13,563 bases of DNA from Candidatus Iainarchaeum sp. (GCA_017608775.1 JAFCFF010000013.1:1-13563); one strand, 5' to 3'; shown: positions 1-7,448, counted from the stretch's first letter. A program made the numbers and translations. Notes: generated by a model from the letters alone, not told the origin.

Positions 1-910
1 ACTCTATTTCATCAAAGTTGATCTCGTCTTTTAGTATTTCTTTTATTTCCCTGCATCTGTTTCTTATCGTTACCTCTGTTACTCCTGCTACCTGAGCAAC
101 TTCTTTTTGTGTTCTTTTCTGTCCCTCAATAAGAGCCCCAAGATATACCGCAGCAGCAGCCAGTCCCTGAGGCCCTCTTCCAGAAACAAGACCTTTTTTC
201 ATGGCTTTTTTCAGAATTTCCCTGCTTTTTTCCTGTACAGAGCCAGACAAACCAAGCTCACTTGCAAATCTGGAGACATAGTGCATTGGGTTGTTTAGTG
301 GAACTGCAAGGTTAAGCTCCCTAACCATAAACCTATATGTTCTTCCAACCTCTTTCTTTGTCATGTTTGTTGCCTCTGAGAACTCCCCAAGCGTTCTAGG
401 GGTGTTGTGTTTCCTACAAACAGCATACAAAACAGCAGCAACTACAGCCTCTATCCTCCTTCCTCTTATAAGTCCTTTCTCAACAGCCTTCCTATAGATA
501 AAGGCAGCCTCCTCAACTATGTTTTCAGGGATCATAAGATAGGAAGCTATTCTTCTTAACTCTGTTAGGGCAACACTTAAATTTCTCTGCATAGAACTTG
601 AAACACCACTTCTTCTCTGCCACTTTACAAGCCTATACATCTGAGCCCTGCTTTCAGGTGAGAGTTTGTTTCCTTTTAAGTCTTTTCCAGTTCTTCCGAT
701 CATTGTTCCCATTCCTTTATTTAGCTTGGCATATCTTGTTGGTGCTCCTGTCCTTGCTCTTACGCTCTCTGTTGGGGAGTCAAAGGTTCTCCACTCCCTT
801 CCCATTTCTATATCGCTTTCAGCAACAACAAAGCCACATTTCTGACAAATATACTCTTTTGTCTCGGGATCTTTTCTTATCTTCTTACTTCCACACTCAG
901 GACATTTCAT
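1..910 (-). CDS. tfb: Transcription initiation factor IIB (TFB), 3' end cut by window edge
   Basis: TFB bridges TBP at the TATA box and RNA polymerase and sets the transcription start. From the ATG at 908-910 the frame is open for 303 codons to the window edge; archaeal TFBs are about 300 residues, so little is missing. An N-terminal zinc ribbon has Cys3-Cys6 (CPEC) and Cys22-Cys25 (CQKC). The B-reader/linker follows at about 32-60 and includes the GREWRTFD motif. Two cyclin-like repeats follow at about 105-200 and 205-297, the second ending in a helix-turn-helix (QKEVAQVAGVTEVTIRNR). A strong Shine-Dalgarno (GAGGTG) lies 7 nt before the ATG. The gene lies 144 bp beyond eS8 on the same strand and has its own TATA-like box. 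The assignment is very secure; whether this is the only TFB in the genome cannot be seen. Confidence 0.97.
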   Translation of the reverse strand, partial: MKCPECGSKKIRKDPETKEYICQKCGFVVAESDIEMGREWRTFDSPTESVRARTGAPTRYAKLNKGMGTMIGRTGKDLKGNKLSPESRAQMYRLVKWQRRSGVSSSMQRNLSVALTELRRIASYLMIPENIVEEAAFIYRKAVEKGLIRGRRIEAVVAAVLYAVCRKHNTPRTLGEFSEATNMTKKEVGRTYRFMVRELNLAVPLNNPMHYVSRFASELGLSGSVQEKSREILKKAMKKGLVSGRGPQGLAAAAVYLGALIEGQKRTQKEVAQVAGVTEVTIRNRCREIKEILKDEINFDEIE

Positions 911-916
911 TTTTCA

Positions 917-923
917 CACCTCT
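917..923 (-). promoter_or_regulatory. Shine-Dalgarno site of TFB
   Basis: The minus strand reads AGAGGTG seven bases before the TFB ATG, a good match to the archaeal anti-SD (CACCTCC). It fixes the start codon and shows that this mRNA has a leader. Confidence 0.7.
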
Positions 924-982
924 TTACACAAACAAGAAAGAGCATTTTTAGCCCAAACCCTATAATAAATGTGCAGCGCAAG

Positions 983-1000
983 TATTTAAAACTTTCTGTT
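983..1000 (-). promoter_or_regulatory. Predicted TFB promoter (BRE + TATA box)
   Basis: On the minus strand the sequence reads AACAGAAAGTTTTAAATA: a purine-rich BRE-like stretch followed by a TATA-like box. A start about 25 bp downstream (near 960) would give a leader of about 50 nt containing the GAGGTG site. A second TATA-like run (TTTTTATAAAAA) lies further upstream at about 1015-1028 and could be an alternative promoter. This is motif reading only. Confidence 0.5.
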
Positions 1001-1054
1001 AAGTTTTTTAAAACTTTTTATAAAAATTTTAACTCTAACCTGTTAACATTTTCA

Positions 1055-1438
1055 CTACTTTTTCTCTTCTATAAGCACAGCGTTTACAACACCTTCCTGT
1101 CCAGGCCTGTTTGTTACCCTGGCCAGTCCTTTCTCAGTCCTTATTATCGCTCCCTTTGTAATTATATTTCTTCTTGGAAACTGCTTGTCTGCCTTGTTTT
1201 CCACAACTTCCAAAATCCTTACTCTTGCTGTGTTTTTTCCCTCTACTAGGTTTGCGGTATTTGCCCTAAGAAGTCCTATCTTTATCTTTCCGCCAAGGCC
1301 TCTTTTCATTTTTGCCCTTCTTTCCTCCGAAACTCTTGTTAAGGCAGGGTCGGAACCTATCTCATAAAGCTTTTTATCTCTTGATCTTTTTTTCTTACCG
1401 CCTGTTTTTTTTGTCTTGCTTCTTAAATGCCATTGCAT
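1055..1438 (-). CDS. rps8e: 30S ribosomal protein S8e (eS8)
   Basis: eS8 is a small-subunit protein shared by archaea and eukaryotes. The 127-residue product has the typical length and the family's basic N-terminus (WHLRSKTKKTGGKKKRSRDK). The conserved core follows (KKLYEIGSDPALT, then the segment around RRNIITKGAIIRTEKGLARV) and the end is GVVNAVLIEE. The protein is rich in Lys/Arg, as expected for an rRNA binder. The ATG is preceded by GTGATTTAG, a partial SD. A TATA-like box about 60 bp upstream gives it its own promoter, and TFB follows 144 bp downstream on the same strand. Confidence 0.97.
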   Translation of the reverse strand: MQWHLRSKTKKTGGKKKRSRDKKLYEIGSDPALTRVSEERRAKMKRGLGGKIKIGLLRANTANLVEGKNTARVRILEVVENKADKQFPRRNIITKGAIIRTEKGLARVTNRPGQEGVVNAVLIEEKK

Positions 1439-1497
1439 CTAAATCACTTTCAACATTTGGGGTACAAATTACAACAAAAAACGTTTTTAGCTTTATA

Positions 1498-1509
1498 AGT
1501 TATAAAACC
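1498..1509 (-). promoter_or_regulatory. Predicted promoter of eS8
   Basis: The minus strand reads GGTTTTATAACT, a TATA-like box about 60 bp before the eS8 ATG. A start about 25 bp downstream would leave a leader of about 40 nt. The box lies in the 91-bp gap after the nuclease gene, so eS8 need not depend on read-through from the repair genes. Confidence 0.4.
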
Positions 1510-1529
1510 AAAGATTTTTAAGTTTGTTT

Positions 1530-2192
1530 TTATTTCTTTTTGCTCTTTTTCTCCAAAATTTCCCTTATTTCTTTTATTTTTTTCTTTCCTAATTTTTTGA
1601 CATTTAACATTTCCCTTTCATTTGCGTTTACAAATTTCTTTATTGTCCTAAACTCATCCAAGATGTTTTTTGCTATTGTTCTTCCTATGTTTGGTAAGCC
1701 CTCCAAAAACCAGAGTTGTTTTTCATACAAGCCCATGGCTTTTCTTGATTTTCTTATAGATATCTCTTTTTTCTTTTTTGAGAGTCTTTTTTTAAGAACA
1801 ACAAGAATCTCTGCTGTCTCTTCCAGACCTCTTGAGAAGAAAACAGGAACGCCATAGTCAAAAACAACGCTAAGCAAGGCTCCCCTTATTGCGTTTGGAT
1901 GTATGTTTTCTCCATACATCTCATCTATCTCCCCCTCAACTACAACTAGGGAGTTATGATAACTTTCCTTCATCTCCCTTAGCTGCTTAAACAGCCTTTT
2001 GTCAACAATACTTCTTGCAAAATCCCTTGCTGTCTTTCTTTCAACCGCGGTATCCTTGCCCAAGACAAAATCAGCAACTAAAATTCTTTTTTTTATTATG
2101 TCAAAGCCCTCTTTTTTAAGCAGGGAGGCAATTATGTTGTTTTCTCTATCGTCTATGTATATCGTGTTTTCAGAATTCAGTATTTTTTGCAT
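1530..2192 (-). CDS. XPF/ERCC4-family nuclease with helix-hairpin-helix (nuclease half of Hef)
   Basis: This is a structure-specific endonuclease of the XPF/MUS81/Hef family, which cuts branched or stalled-fork DNA near junctions. The 220 residues hold the ERCC4 nuclease domain at about 10-140. Visible metal and catalytic residues are Asp14/Asp15 and Glu17 (IDDRE), Asp41, and the signature ERKTARD at 51-57. A C-terminal tandem helix-hairpin-helix DNA-binding domain spans about 160-215 (LEGLPNIGRTIAKNIL and LGKKKIKEIREIL). In Pyrococcus-type Hef this module is fused behind a helicase; here the helicase is the separate upstream gene, 30 bp away on the same strand. A small hairpin (GACTT-aaa-AAGTC, 2196-2208) lies just before the ATG and no clear SD is seen. 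I see no PIP motif at the lysine-rich C-terminus. Confidence 0.93.
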   Translation of the reverse strand: MQKILNSENTIYIDDRENNIIASLLKKEGFDIIKKRILVADFVLGKDTAVERKTARDFARSIVDKRLFKQLREMKESYHNSLVVVEGEIDEMYGENIHPNAIRGALLSVVFDYGVPVFFSRGLEETAEILVVLKKRLSKKKKEISIRKSRKAMGLYEKQLWFLEGLPNIGRTIAKNILDEFRTIKKFVNANEREMLNVKKLGKKKIKEIREILEKKSKKK

Positions 2193-2222
2193 TAAGACTT
2201 AAAAAGTCAAAATATTAAAAAA

Positions 2223-3740
2223 TCAATATTCAAACAGCTTTTTCTGCTTTGCTTCTCTCTCAATCTTTTTTTTGACTTTCGTTAGTATCTCCCCCATCTT
2301 TTTTTCCTTGTGTCTTGCGGAGTAGTAGCTTCTTTCGTCAAGAGTATCTCTTGTTATTAAAATAACAACATCTCCCCTGAACTTCCTTCCTGTCCTTCCT
2401 CTTCTCTGTATTGTTCTTATGTCGCTGGGAACAGGCTCGTAAAAAACAACAAGGTTTACCTCTGGTATGTCAATACCCTCCTCACCAACAGAGGTAGCTA
2501 TCAAAACCCTGTACTTTCCTCTCTTAAACAACTCGATTATTTCTTTTTGCTGTTTTTGGCTTAATCCTTTTATTCCCTCCTTCGAGGCCTGTCCTATGAA
2601 TCTTTTCACTTTTATTCCCTTCCTCTTAAGATACTTCTCCAAAAAAACAACACTTTCCCTGTAGTGGGCAAAAACAATTATCCTGCTTTTACTATCTCTT
2701 TCCAGCCTTTCCTTTATGGTGTTTAGCAGAACATCGACCTTTGGATGTTCTATTTTGTTTATTTTTTCCTCTTTTAGATAGCTAAGGATTTCCCTAAACT
2801 CCTCAGAGTTCACTATCATTATCTCAGACTTGGCTTTTTTCTCCTTTTTTCTCATTTTTTCGATATAGTTTTGAAAGGCTCTTATTCCCTGGGTCTCTAT
2901 AAGGCTTAAGGCATGGTATGTCTTCATAAGAGCAGCAACAAGAAACAAAATTCTAAATGCTTTTCTTGATGGGTTTCTCCTTACAACAGAGGAGTATCTT
3001 TTTTGCAGCATGACTGCGTCAAACCTATTTAGCCTGGCCTTTTTTACTATTCCCTCTTTTCTTATTTCCTCTGAGACTCTTAGAATAAACCTCTCAAGAA
3101 GAGAAACAATTTTTCTCATCTCGTCTGGGAGGGAAACTCTAACCCACCTAACCCCTATTTCCTGCACATATTTCTTGACGTCTGTGTCTTCTTTTCTCCT
3201 TATCTCCACAGATTTTATTTTCAGGTTTTTTGTTACCTCTTCAATATGCTCTTCTGTGTAGCCAGGGCTTGCTGTCAGGCCAAGAATTCTTCCCCTAAAG
3301 TTTTTGGCTATACTCACATAGGCATAGTTTCCAACAGCCCTATGCGCCTCATCAAATACAATTAGGGAAAAGCTGTTTATATCAATGTTTCTTAGGTCGT
3401 TTCTTATGGTTTGGGGAGTAGCAACCACAACTTTTTTTTCGTAGTCCAACAATCTTTTCTTTTTTGGTTTTTCGCCAGAAACAATTGTGATGTCATCTTT
3501 GTCTATATTTAAAAACTCAAGAATGCTTTTACGGTGTTGCATAACAAGTGGCTTTGTTGGAGCAACAAACAAAACTTTTCCATTTTTTTTATCTCTTAGA
3601 AAGTGTTCCATAACAAACAAGGCTATAACTGTTTTTCCAAGGCCTGTTGGAAGTATGACAAGCGTGTTTTTTTTCTTTGCAACCTCAGCAATGTTTTTCT
3701 GATATTCTCTTTCCTGAATTTTGTGTTTTTTGAGAAGCAT
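2223..3740 (-). CDS. Hef-type DEAH superfamily 2 helicase (helicase half of Hef/FANCM)
   Basis: This ATP-dependent branched-DNA helicase is related to archaeal Hef and eukaryotic FANCM, which remodel stalled forks and Holliday-like junctions. All SF2 motifs are intact in 505 residues: Walker A PTGLGKT at 31-37, motif Ia (VAPTKPLVMQH), DEAH at 130-133, TASPG at 156-160, motif IV around IIVFAHYRES, motif V (ATSVGEEGIDIPE) and motif VI QRRGRTGR at 445-452. A helical insert of the Hef/FANCM type lies between the two RecA lobes (about 200-330). The chain stops at the point where classical Hef continues into its nuclease, which is encoded 30 bp downstream. The last seven residues, QKKLFEY, resemble a PCNA-interacting peptide. 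A TATA-like box lies about 35 bp before the ATG. Confidence 0.94.
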   Translation of the reverse strand: MLLKKHKIQEREYQKNIAEVAKKKNTLVILPTGLGKTVIALFVMEHFLRDKKNGKVLFVAPTKPLVMQHRKSILEFLNIDKDDITIVSGEKPKKKRLLDYEKKVVVATPQTIRNDLRNIDINSFSLIVFDEAHRAVGNYAYVSIAKNFRGRILGLTASPGYTEEHIEEVTKNLKIKSVEIRRKEDTDVKKYVQEIGVRWVRVSLPDEMRKIVSLLERFILRVSEEIRKEGIVKKARLNRFDAVMLQKRYSSVVRRNPSRKAFRILFLVAALMKTYHALSLIETQGIRAFQNYIEKMRKKEKKAKSEIMIVNSEEFREILSYLKEEKINKIEHPKVDVLLNTIKERLERDSKSRIIVFAHYRESVVFLEKYLKRKGIKVKRFIGQASKEGIKGLSQKQQKEIIELFKRGKYRVLIATSVGEEGIDIPEVNLVVFYEPVPSDIRTIQRRGRTGRKFRGDVVILITRDTLDERSYYSARHKEKKMGEILTKVKKKIEREAKQKKLFEY

Positions 3741-3773
3741 ATTAAAATAAAGGCAAACTTTTTTTAATTAGAA

Positions 3774-3793
3774 AATTTAAAACACTTTAAAAG
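3774..3793. promoter_or_regulatory. Back-to-back TATA boxes of helicase and HD genes
   Basis: GTTTTAAATT on the minus strand (3774-3783) serves the helicase, with a predicted start near 3754 and a leader of about 14 nt. ACTTTAAAAG on the plus strand (3784-3793) serves the HD gene, with a predicted start near 3815 and a leader of about 20 nt. The two boxes abut, so occupancy by TBP/TFB may be mutually exclusive. This is an inference from motifs. Confidence 0.45.
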
Positions 3794-3833
3794 AAAACAG
3801 AATTTTTTATTGTTTTGCTTGGTTAATTATGAT

Positions 3834-4490
3834 ATGAATAAAAAAGACATCCTTAAAAAAACAGAGAGTTATCTAAAAAACAGGCTAAAAAACATGGATG
3901 TTGGCCATGACTGGTGGCACACATATAGAGTCCGAAAGATGGCCATAAAAATTGCGAGGGAGGAAAAAAACGTTGATTTGTTTGTTGTTCAACTCGCAGC
4001 GCTTCTACACGACATCGCAGACTGGAAATTTCATGACGGAGATCTCTCTCTTGGTCCAAAGTTAGCAAGAGAATGGCTTGAGAAGTTAGAGGTTGAGGAG
4101 AGTGTTATTTCCCATGTTTGTGAAATTATAGAGAATATTTCGTTTAAGGGTGCCAGGGTAAGGTCCAGAATGAAAACCAGAGAGGGAATGGTTGTTCAGG
4201 ATGCAGACAGGTTAGATGGGATAGGTGCCATTGGTATTGCCAGGACTTTTGCTTATGGTGGATATAAGGCAAGAGAAATTTATAATCCTGCCATCAAGCC
4301 AGAAAAACACGATACTTTTGAAAAATATAAAAACAACAAAGGCACAAGCATAAATCACTTTTACGAAAAACTACTTCTCCTGAAAAACTTAATGAACACA
4401 AAAACAGGCAAGAGAATTGCTGAGAAGAGACATAAATTTACGGTGTTGTTTTTAAAACAGTTTCTAAGGGAATGGAAGGGAAAGGAGTAA
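3834..4490 (+). CDS. HD-domain phosphohydrolase (YpgQ/YedJ-like)
   Basis: This is a metal-dependent HD-superfamily hydrolase; relatives are soluble enzymes thought to act on nucleotides or other phosphoesters, and the substrate here is unknown. The start is taken as the ATG at 3834 (218 residues) rather than an upstream in-frame TTG at 3810, because the predicted transcript start (near 3815) lies downstream of that TTG. Family motifs are GHDWWH at 24-29, LHDI with the HD pair at 59-60, VVQDADRLDGIGAIGIARTF at about 120-139 with the distal Asp, and a C-terminal NHFYEKLLLLKNLMNT segment. The gene is divergent from the helicase and convergent with the CBS gene, 23 bp away. The length suits the family and no key residue is missing. 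Confidence 0.9.
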   Translation: MNKKDILKKTESYLKNRLKNMDVGHDWWHTYRVRKMAIKIAREEKNVDLFVVQLAALLHDIADWKFHDGDLSLGPKLAREWLEKLEVEESVISHVCEIIENISFKGARVRSRMKTREGMVVQDADRLDGIGAIGIARTFAYGGYKAREIYNPAIKPEKHDTFEKYKNNKGTSINHFYEKLLLLKNLMNTKTGKRIAEKRHKFTVLFLKQFLREWKGKE

Positions 4491-4500
4491 ATCTCTACAG

Positions 4501-4518
4501 CCTAGGCAGGTTCCTAGG
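4501..4518. terminator. Hairpin between convergent genes, possible terminator
   Basis: CCTAGG-CAGGTT-CCTAGG is a 6-bp stem with a 6-nt loop. It lies between the HD stop (ends 4490) and the CBS gene, and its right arm overlaps the CBS stop codon. The plus strand then becomes T-rich (TTTT at 4522-4525, then T7 tracts), as in archaeal factor-independent termination. Because CCTAGG is itself palindromic, a protein-binding site is also possible. Confidence 0.4.
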
Positions 4519-5662
4519 TGTGTTTTCCCTTCTCTTTTTTTATCTGTTTTTTTATTTTATCCTCAAGCCTATCCATCATGGTTCTTATACCAAAGGCATC
4601 TGCCTTTGCAAATATTGCTGTTTTATCTGATATAAGTCTTATGAACCCCTCAAACAACCCCTTCCTTCTGCTTCTCCCCTTCTTTCTTTTGACGTTTAGG
4701 GAAATTTGGACATCCTTTCCAAGGGAAAATTTTCTTAATATCTTTTGTAGCTTGCTTCTTAGAAACCCCTTCTCTAGGACTTGCTCATCCTTTCCAAGGT
4801 TTCTAAACACAATCTGGATGTTTTGTCTAGGTCCTATCTTCCCTCTCTCCAGGATTTGCTCCAAATATTTCATGATGTCTTTTCTTGTTATAACTCCGGT
4901 AACTTTTCCCTGTCTGTTAATGACAGGCAACCCACCTATCTTGTTTTTTAAAATTTTTTTAATCGCGTTTCCAAGAGTTTCATCTTCTAGTCCAACAACA
5001 ACATTTTTTTGCATCACATCGATTATGGAATTTCTAAGAACGTTTATTTTTTCTCCGCTTTTTTCTCCCCTTCTAGCTCTTTGTTTCTTGTAAAAGTATT
5101 TTGTGACTATGTCGGATATTGTTACAATTCCTATAATTTCGTTTTTTTTATTTAAAACAGGAAGTCTTGAGATGTGTTTGTCCTTAAATAACTTTATTGC
5201 CCTTGCTATGGTCTCATCCTCAAAAATAGTTGTCGGGTTTAATTTCATAATTTCATCTATAGAAAGATTTGATAACTCACTTAGAGAAATTTTTTCAAGA
5301 ATCACATTGTTTCTTATAAACGAGAAAACCTTTCCGTTCTTTGTTATTGCAATTGGTTTTATGTTGTTTGCGTTAAATAATTTAACAACTTCGAGAAAAC
5401 CAGAATCTTGGTTTAGAGAAAAAAGCCCATCTTGAATGTTTTTTACTTTTGTTTTTGTTGGATCTATCCCAGCCCTTATAATTTTTTTTCTTGTTAATAT
5501 GCCGTTTATCTCTCCTTTTTTATCTGAAACAGCCAAAACATCTGTTTTCCTGAAAAGATGTGTTGCCTTTGATATAAACTCTTCCTCGTAAATTTTAGTT
5601 AGGGTTTCTTTTTTAAGATTCCTGGCTTTTAGATTTGAAAGTTCACGTAGCGTCAATAGCAT
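4514..5662 (-). CDS. Four-CBS-domain protein with C-terminal HPF/S30AE-like domain
   Basis: Residues 1-275 form four CBS repeats (about 15-65, 70-125, 133-190 and 212-270), the last two with clear PVL/PVI and GIVT/GVIT strands followed by SDI/KDI. CBS tandems usually sense adenosine nucleotides or related ligands. Residues 289-382 form a separate basic domain beginning QIVFRNLG and containing a QISLNVKRKKG strand. It ends FAKADAFGIRTMMDRLEDKI followed by KKQIKK, closely resembling the last strand and helix of ribosome hibernation factors (HPF/YfiA, pattern A-x-DMYAAID-x-x-x-DKLERQ-x-x-K). I infer a nucleotide-sensing ribosome-binding protein; this needs a profile search. An SD (AGGAG) lies 5 nt before the ATG. 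The gene follows a small membrane-protein gene by 37 bp on the same strand. Confidence 0.82.
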   Translation of the reverse strand: MLLTLRELSNLKARNLKKETLTKIYEEEFISKATHLFRKTDVLAVSDKKGEINGILTRKKIIRAGIDPTKTKVKNIQDGLFSLNQDSGFLEVVKLFNANNIKPIAITKNGKVFSFIRNNVILEKISLSELSNLSIDEIMKLNPTTIFEDETIARAIKLFKDKHISRLPVLNKKNEIIGIVTISDIVTKYFYKKQRARRGEKSGEKINVLRNSIIDVMQKNVVVGLEDETLGNAIKKILKNKIGGLPVINRQGKVTGVITRKDIMKYLEQILERGKIGPRQNIQIVFRNLGKDEQVLEKGFLRSKLQKILRKFSLGKDVQISLNVKRKKGRSRRKGLFEGFIRLISDKTAIFAKADAFGIRTMMDRLEDKIKKQIKKEKGKHT

Positions 5663-5665
5663 TTT

Positions 5666-5700
5666 CTCCTATTAATAAAAACAAAAACAATTTAAAAAAT
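5666..5700 (-). promoter_or_regulatory. Promoter-like region and SD of the CBS gene
   Basis: The minus strand reads ATTTTTTAAATTG (upstream edge about 5700), a TATA-like stretch, and then AGGAG (5666-5670) five bases before the ATG. The TATA-like part touches the end of the upstream gene. CBS expression could therefore come from this site, from read-through, or both. Confidence 0.35.
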
Positions 5701-5987
5701 CACTTTGATATGATCTGGATTATTGTTACCAGCCCCCAAATCCAGGAAATGATAATAAGTATATAACCAATCATCAAAAAAACCAGCGGGACAACAAGAA
5801 AAAACAACAAAATTCCGACCACAATACCCAAGATTCCCATGACGAATAAAACAAGTTGGTTTCTTCCTGTTCGTTTCTCTCCAGCAAGATAACTTCCCAA
5901 ACCAGGAATTATTATATTTAGCAAGACAAGCAATCTCTCATCCCCAACTTCCTTTCTCCTTATGGTTTTTCCTCTTTTTCCAGCCAT
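5700..5987 (-). CDS. Small two-helix membrane protein, TM2-like
   Basis: The 95-residue product has a basic N-terminus (MAGKRGKTIRRKE) and two hydrophobic blocks. The first (about 19-34) contains IIIPGLGSYLAGEKRTGRNQ; a longer one (about 45-93) can form two helices. The P-G-L-G-x-Y-x-x-G pattern followed by G-x-x-Q resembles TM2-domain-like small membrane proteins, whose function is generally unknown. It probably sits in the cytoplasmic membrane with a positively charged cytoplasmic tail. It precedes the CBS gene by 37 bp and shares its direction. The family match is tentative; the membrane location is well supported. Confidence 0.75.
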   Translation of the reverse strand: MAGKRGKTIRRKEVGDERLLVLLNIIIPGLGSYLAGEKRTGRNQLVLFVMGILGIVVGILLFFLVVPLVFLMIGYILIIISWIWGLVTIIQIISK

Positions 5988-6030
5988 TTTTTCACTTAGC
6001 TCCTTAAAAACAACAATAAAATAGAGGTAA

Positions 6031-6040
6031 CATTTAAAAA
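6031..6040 (-). promoter_or_regulatory. Predicted promoter of the small TM2-like gene
   Basis: The minus strand reads TTTTTAAATG about 45 bp before the ATG at 5985-5987, a TATA-like box. A start near 6010 would leave a short leader that contains AAGGAGCT, a possible SD placed rather far (about 10 nt) from the ATG. Confidence 0.4.
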
Positions 6041-6095
6041 CAAAACTAGCCAGGGCAGATATTTCCTTTCAAGCTGTTAAACAAAATTCCAAACT

Positions 6096-6105
6096 AAATT
6101 TAAAA
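6096..6105 (+). promoter_or_regulatory. Predicted leaderless promoter of the DUF4139-like gene
   Basis: AAATTTAAAA is a good TATA-like box centred about 27 bp before the ATG at 6129. The predicted start coincides with the start codon, and no SD is present between them, so the transcript is probably leaderless. Together with the minus-strand box at 6031-6040 it makes the 141-bp gap a divergent promoter region. Confidence 0.5.
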
Positions 6106-6128
6106 GCCTTTCCCACACCTTAATTTTA

Positions 6129-7442
6129 ATGGTTTTTAAAAAAGGCATAAACATAAATCAGCTAGCCTATTTTTTCATAGTTTTTTTCCTCTTGATTTTC
6201 TTTCTTATGCTTTTATTTACGCCAAAGACACCTGGTTTTTCAGAGCTTGTAGGACTTTCAAAGGAATTTGTTTCAACAGAACTCTCCATTTACAGCAACA
6301 TTGGTTTTGTAAGGGAAACCCAGTCCTTTGTCCTAACAAGTAAAAACAGCCTAAGCTTTACAATTCCAAGCCAGGTTTTTGAGGAAACAATAAATCTTTC
6401 CCCAGATTCTGGAAATATAACATCTCAGAAGATAGAAAGGAAAGAAACTGAGTTTTTCTTTTCCGAGGGAAGCCTTACTAAAAAAATAAAGGGTTTTATA
6501 AAGGAAAGGAAAGGAGAGTCTGTTGTTGTTTTAACAGCCAAGGGGGTTTTGGAAATTTTCAACATTGTAAAAATATTCGAGCCTGGTTTTATAACGCTGA
6601 ATATAATTCTTGAGACAGACCCAGGAAAACAAAACCTATCTCTTAGTTACTTTCTTGATGGCCTGGGCTGGGAAGGAATTTCAGAGGCATATCTTGGGGA
6701 GGAAACACTAAATCTAAAAGTTTATGCAAATATTTTCAACAATACATATAACAACTATGAAAACGCAAGCCTAAAACTTATTTCCGGAAATCCAAATTTT
6801 TCCTTTGTTAGTCCTGCTTCGCCATTTTCAGGAAGAGATTTTGAAAAAGCTGTTGCCGGAGTAGTTGAGGAAAGAGCCGGAAACCAAGAGCTTTTTGAGA
6901 TCGAGGAAAAGGTTTCTCTGTCTCCAAACTCAGAAAAAAAAGTTCTTTTGTTTGAGGAGGTTCTTACATACAATAAAAAATACCTCTTTGAGACATATTT
7001 CTCAAATGAGTTTGAGAAAAGAAAGGCAAACATAACACTAGATTTTGAGACAGATAGGGTTTTGCCACTTGGTAATCTTCTTGTCTACAAGGAGGAACAG
7101 TTTTTGGGTTCCGCAAGGGTTTTTGATGAGACAGGAAAAATAAAGGCAAACATAGGAAGGGCATTTGATATCTTTATGACACAAAGAGTTTCAGAGTTTA
7201 GTGAGGAAGAGGAAAGCCTAGCTTACAACGTTGTTTTCACTGTTGAAAATAAGAGTAGCAGCAAGGCTGATGTTGAGGTTGTTGAAAATGTGTTTGGTTA
7301 TGATGTAGTTTCTGCTGCAAACTTTATAAGGGAGTCTGAGGGCAGGGTTGTCTTCCCAATAAAGTTAGGGGCTGGAGAAAGTAAAACAATAAGTTTTACA
7401 GCAACGAAAGAAAAGTTTGAAACAACTAGGCCGTTTAGATAA
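6129..7442 (+). CDS. Membrane-anchored DUF4139-like protein
   Basis: The 437 residues start with a short basic segment and one strong hydrophobic helix (about 12-30), predicted to anchor the protein with the rest outside. The remainder is beta-rich. Two segments recall DUF4139: a mid-region YLGEETLNLKVYANIFNNTY followed by YENASLKLISGNPNFSF (wording like 'N-T-x-x-D-Y-x-N-A-x-L-x-L-x-x-G'), and a later LPLGNLLVYKEEQFLGSARV followed by KANIGRAFDIF (wording like 'L-P-x-G-x-V-x-V-Y ... G-x-A-F-D'). A final Ig-like strand set contains NKSSSKADVEVVE. Several N-x-S/T sequons could be glycosylated. The biochemical role of DUF4139 proteins is not established. There is no C-terminal membrane helix. The gene stands alone on its strand. 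Confidence 0.75.
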   Translation: MVFKKGININQLAYFFIVFFLLIFFLMLLFTPKTPGFSELVGLSKEFVSTELSIYSNIGFVRETQSFVLTSKNSLSFTIPSQVFEETINLSPDSGNITSQKIERKETEFFFSEGSLTKKIKGFIKERKGESVVVLTAKGVLEIFNIVKIFEPGFITLNIILETDPGKQNLSLSYFLDGLGWEGISEAYLGEETLNLKVYANIFNNTYNNYENASLKLISGNPNFSFVSPASPFSGRDFEKAVAGVVEERAGNQELFEIEEKVSLSPNSEKKVLLFEEVLTYNKKYLFETYFSNEFEKRKANITLDFETDRVLPLGNLLVYKEEQFLGSARVFDETGKIKANIGRAFDIFMTQRVSEFSEEEESLAYNVVFTVENKSSSKADVEVVENVFGYDVVSAANFIRESEGRVVFPIKLGAGESKTISFTATKEKFETTRPFR

Positions 7443-7448
7443 TGTTGA

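Noticed and set aside
2196..2208. Hairpin GACTT-aaa-AAGTC before the nuclease ATG as a regulatory element
   Set aside because: A 5-bp AT-rich stem with a 3-nt loop is weak and expected by chance at this base composition.
3810..3833. Upstream TTG start for the HD gene
   Set aside because: It would start before the predicted transcript start and adds eight residues with no family match; the ATG at 3834 fits the promoter.
4518..5435. Long plus-strand open frames opposite the CBS gene
   Set aside because: They are low-complexity, Phe/Leu/Ser-rich mirror frames of an AT-rich gene with clear CBS motifs on the minus strand; they show no domain and no promoter or SD.
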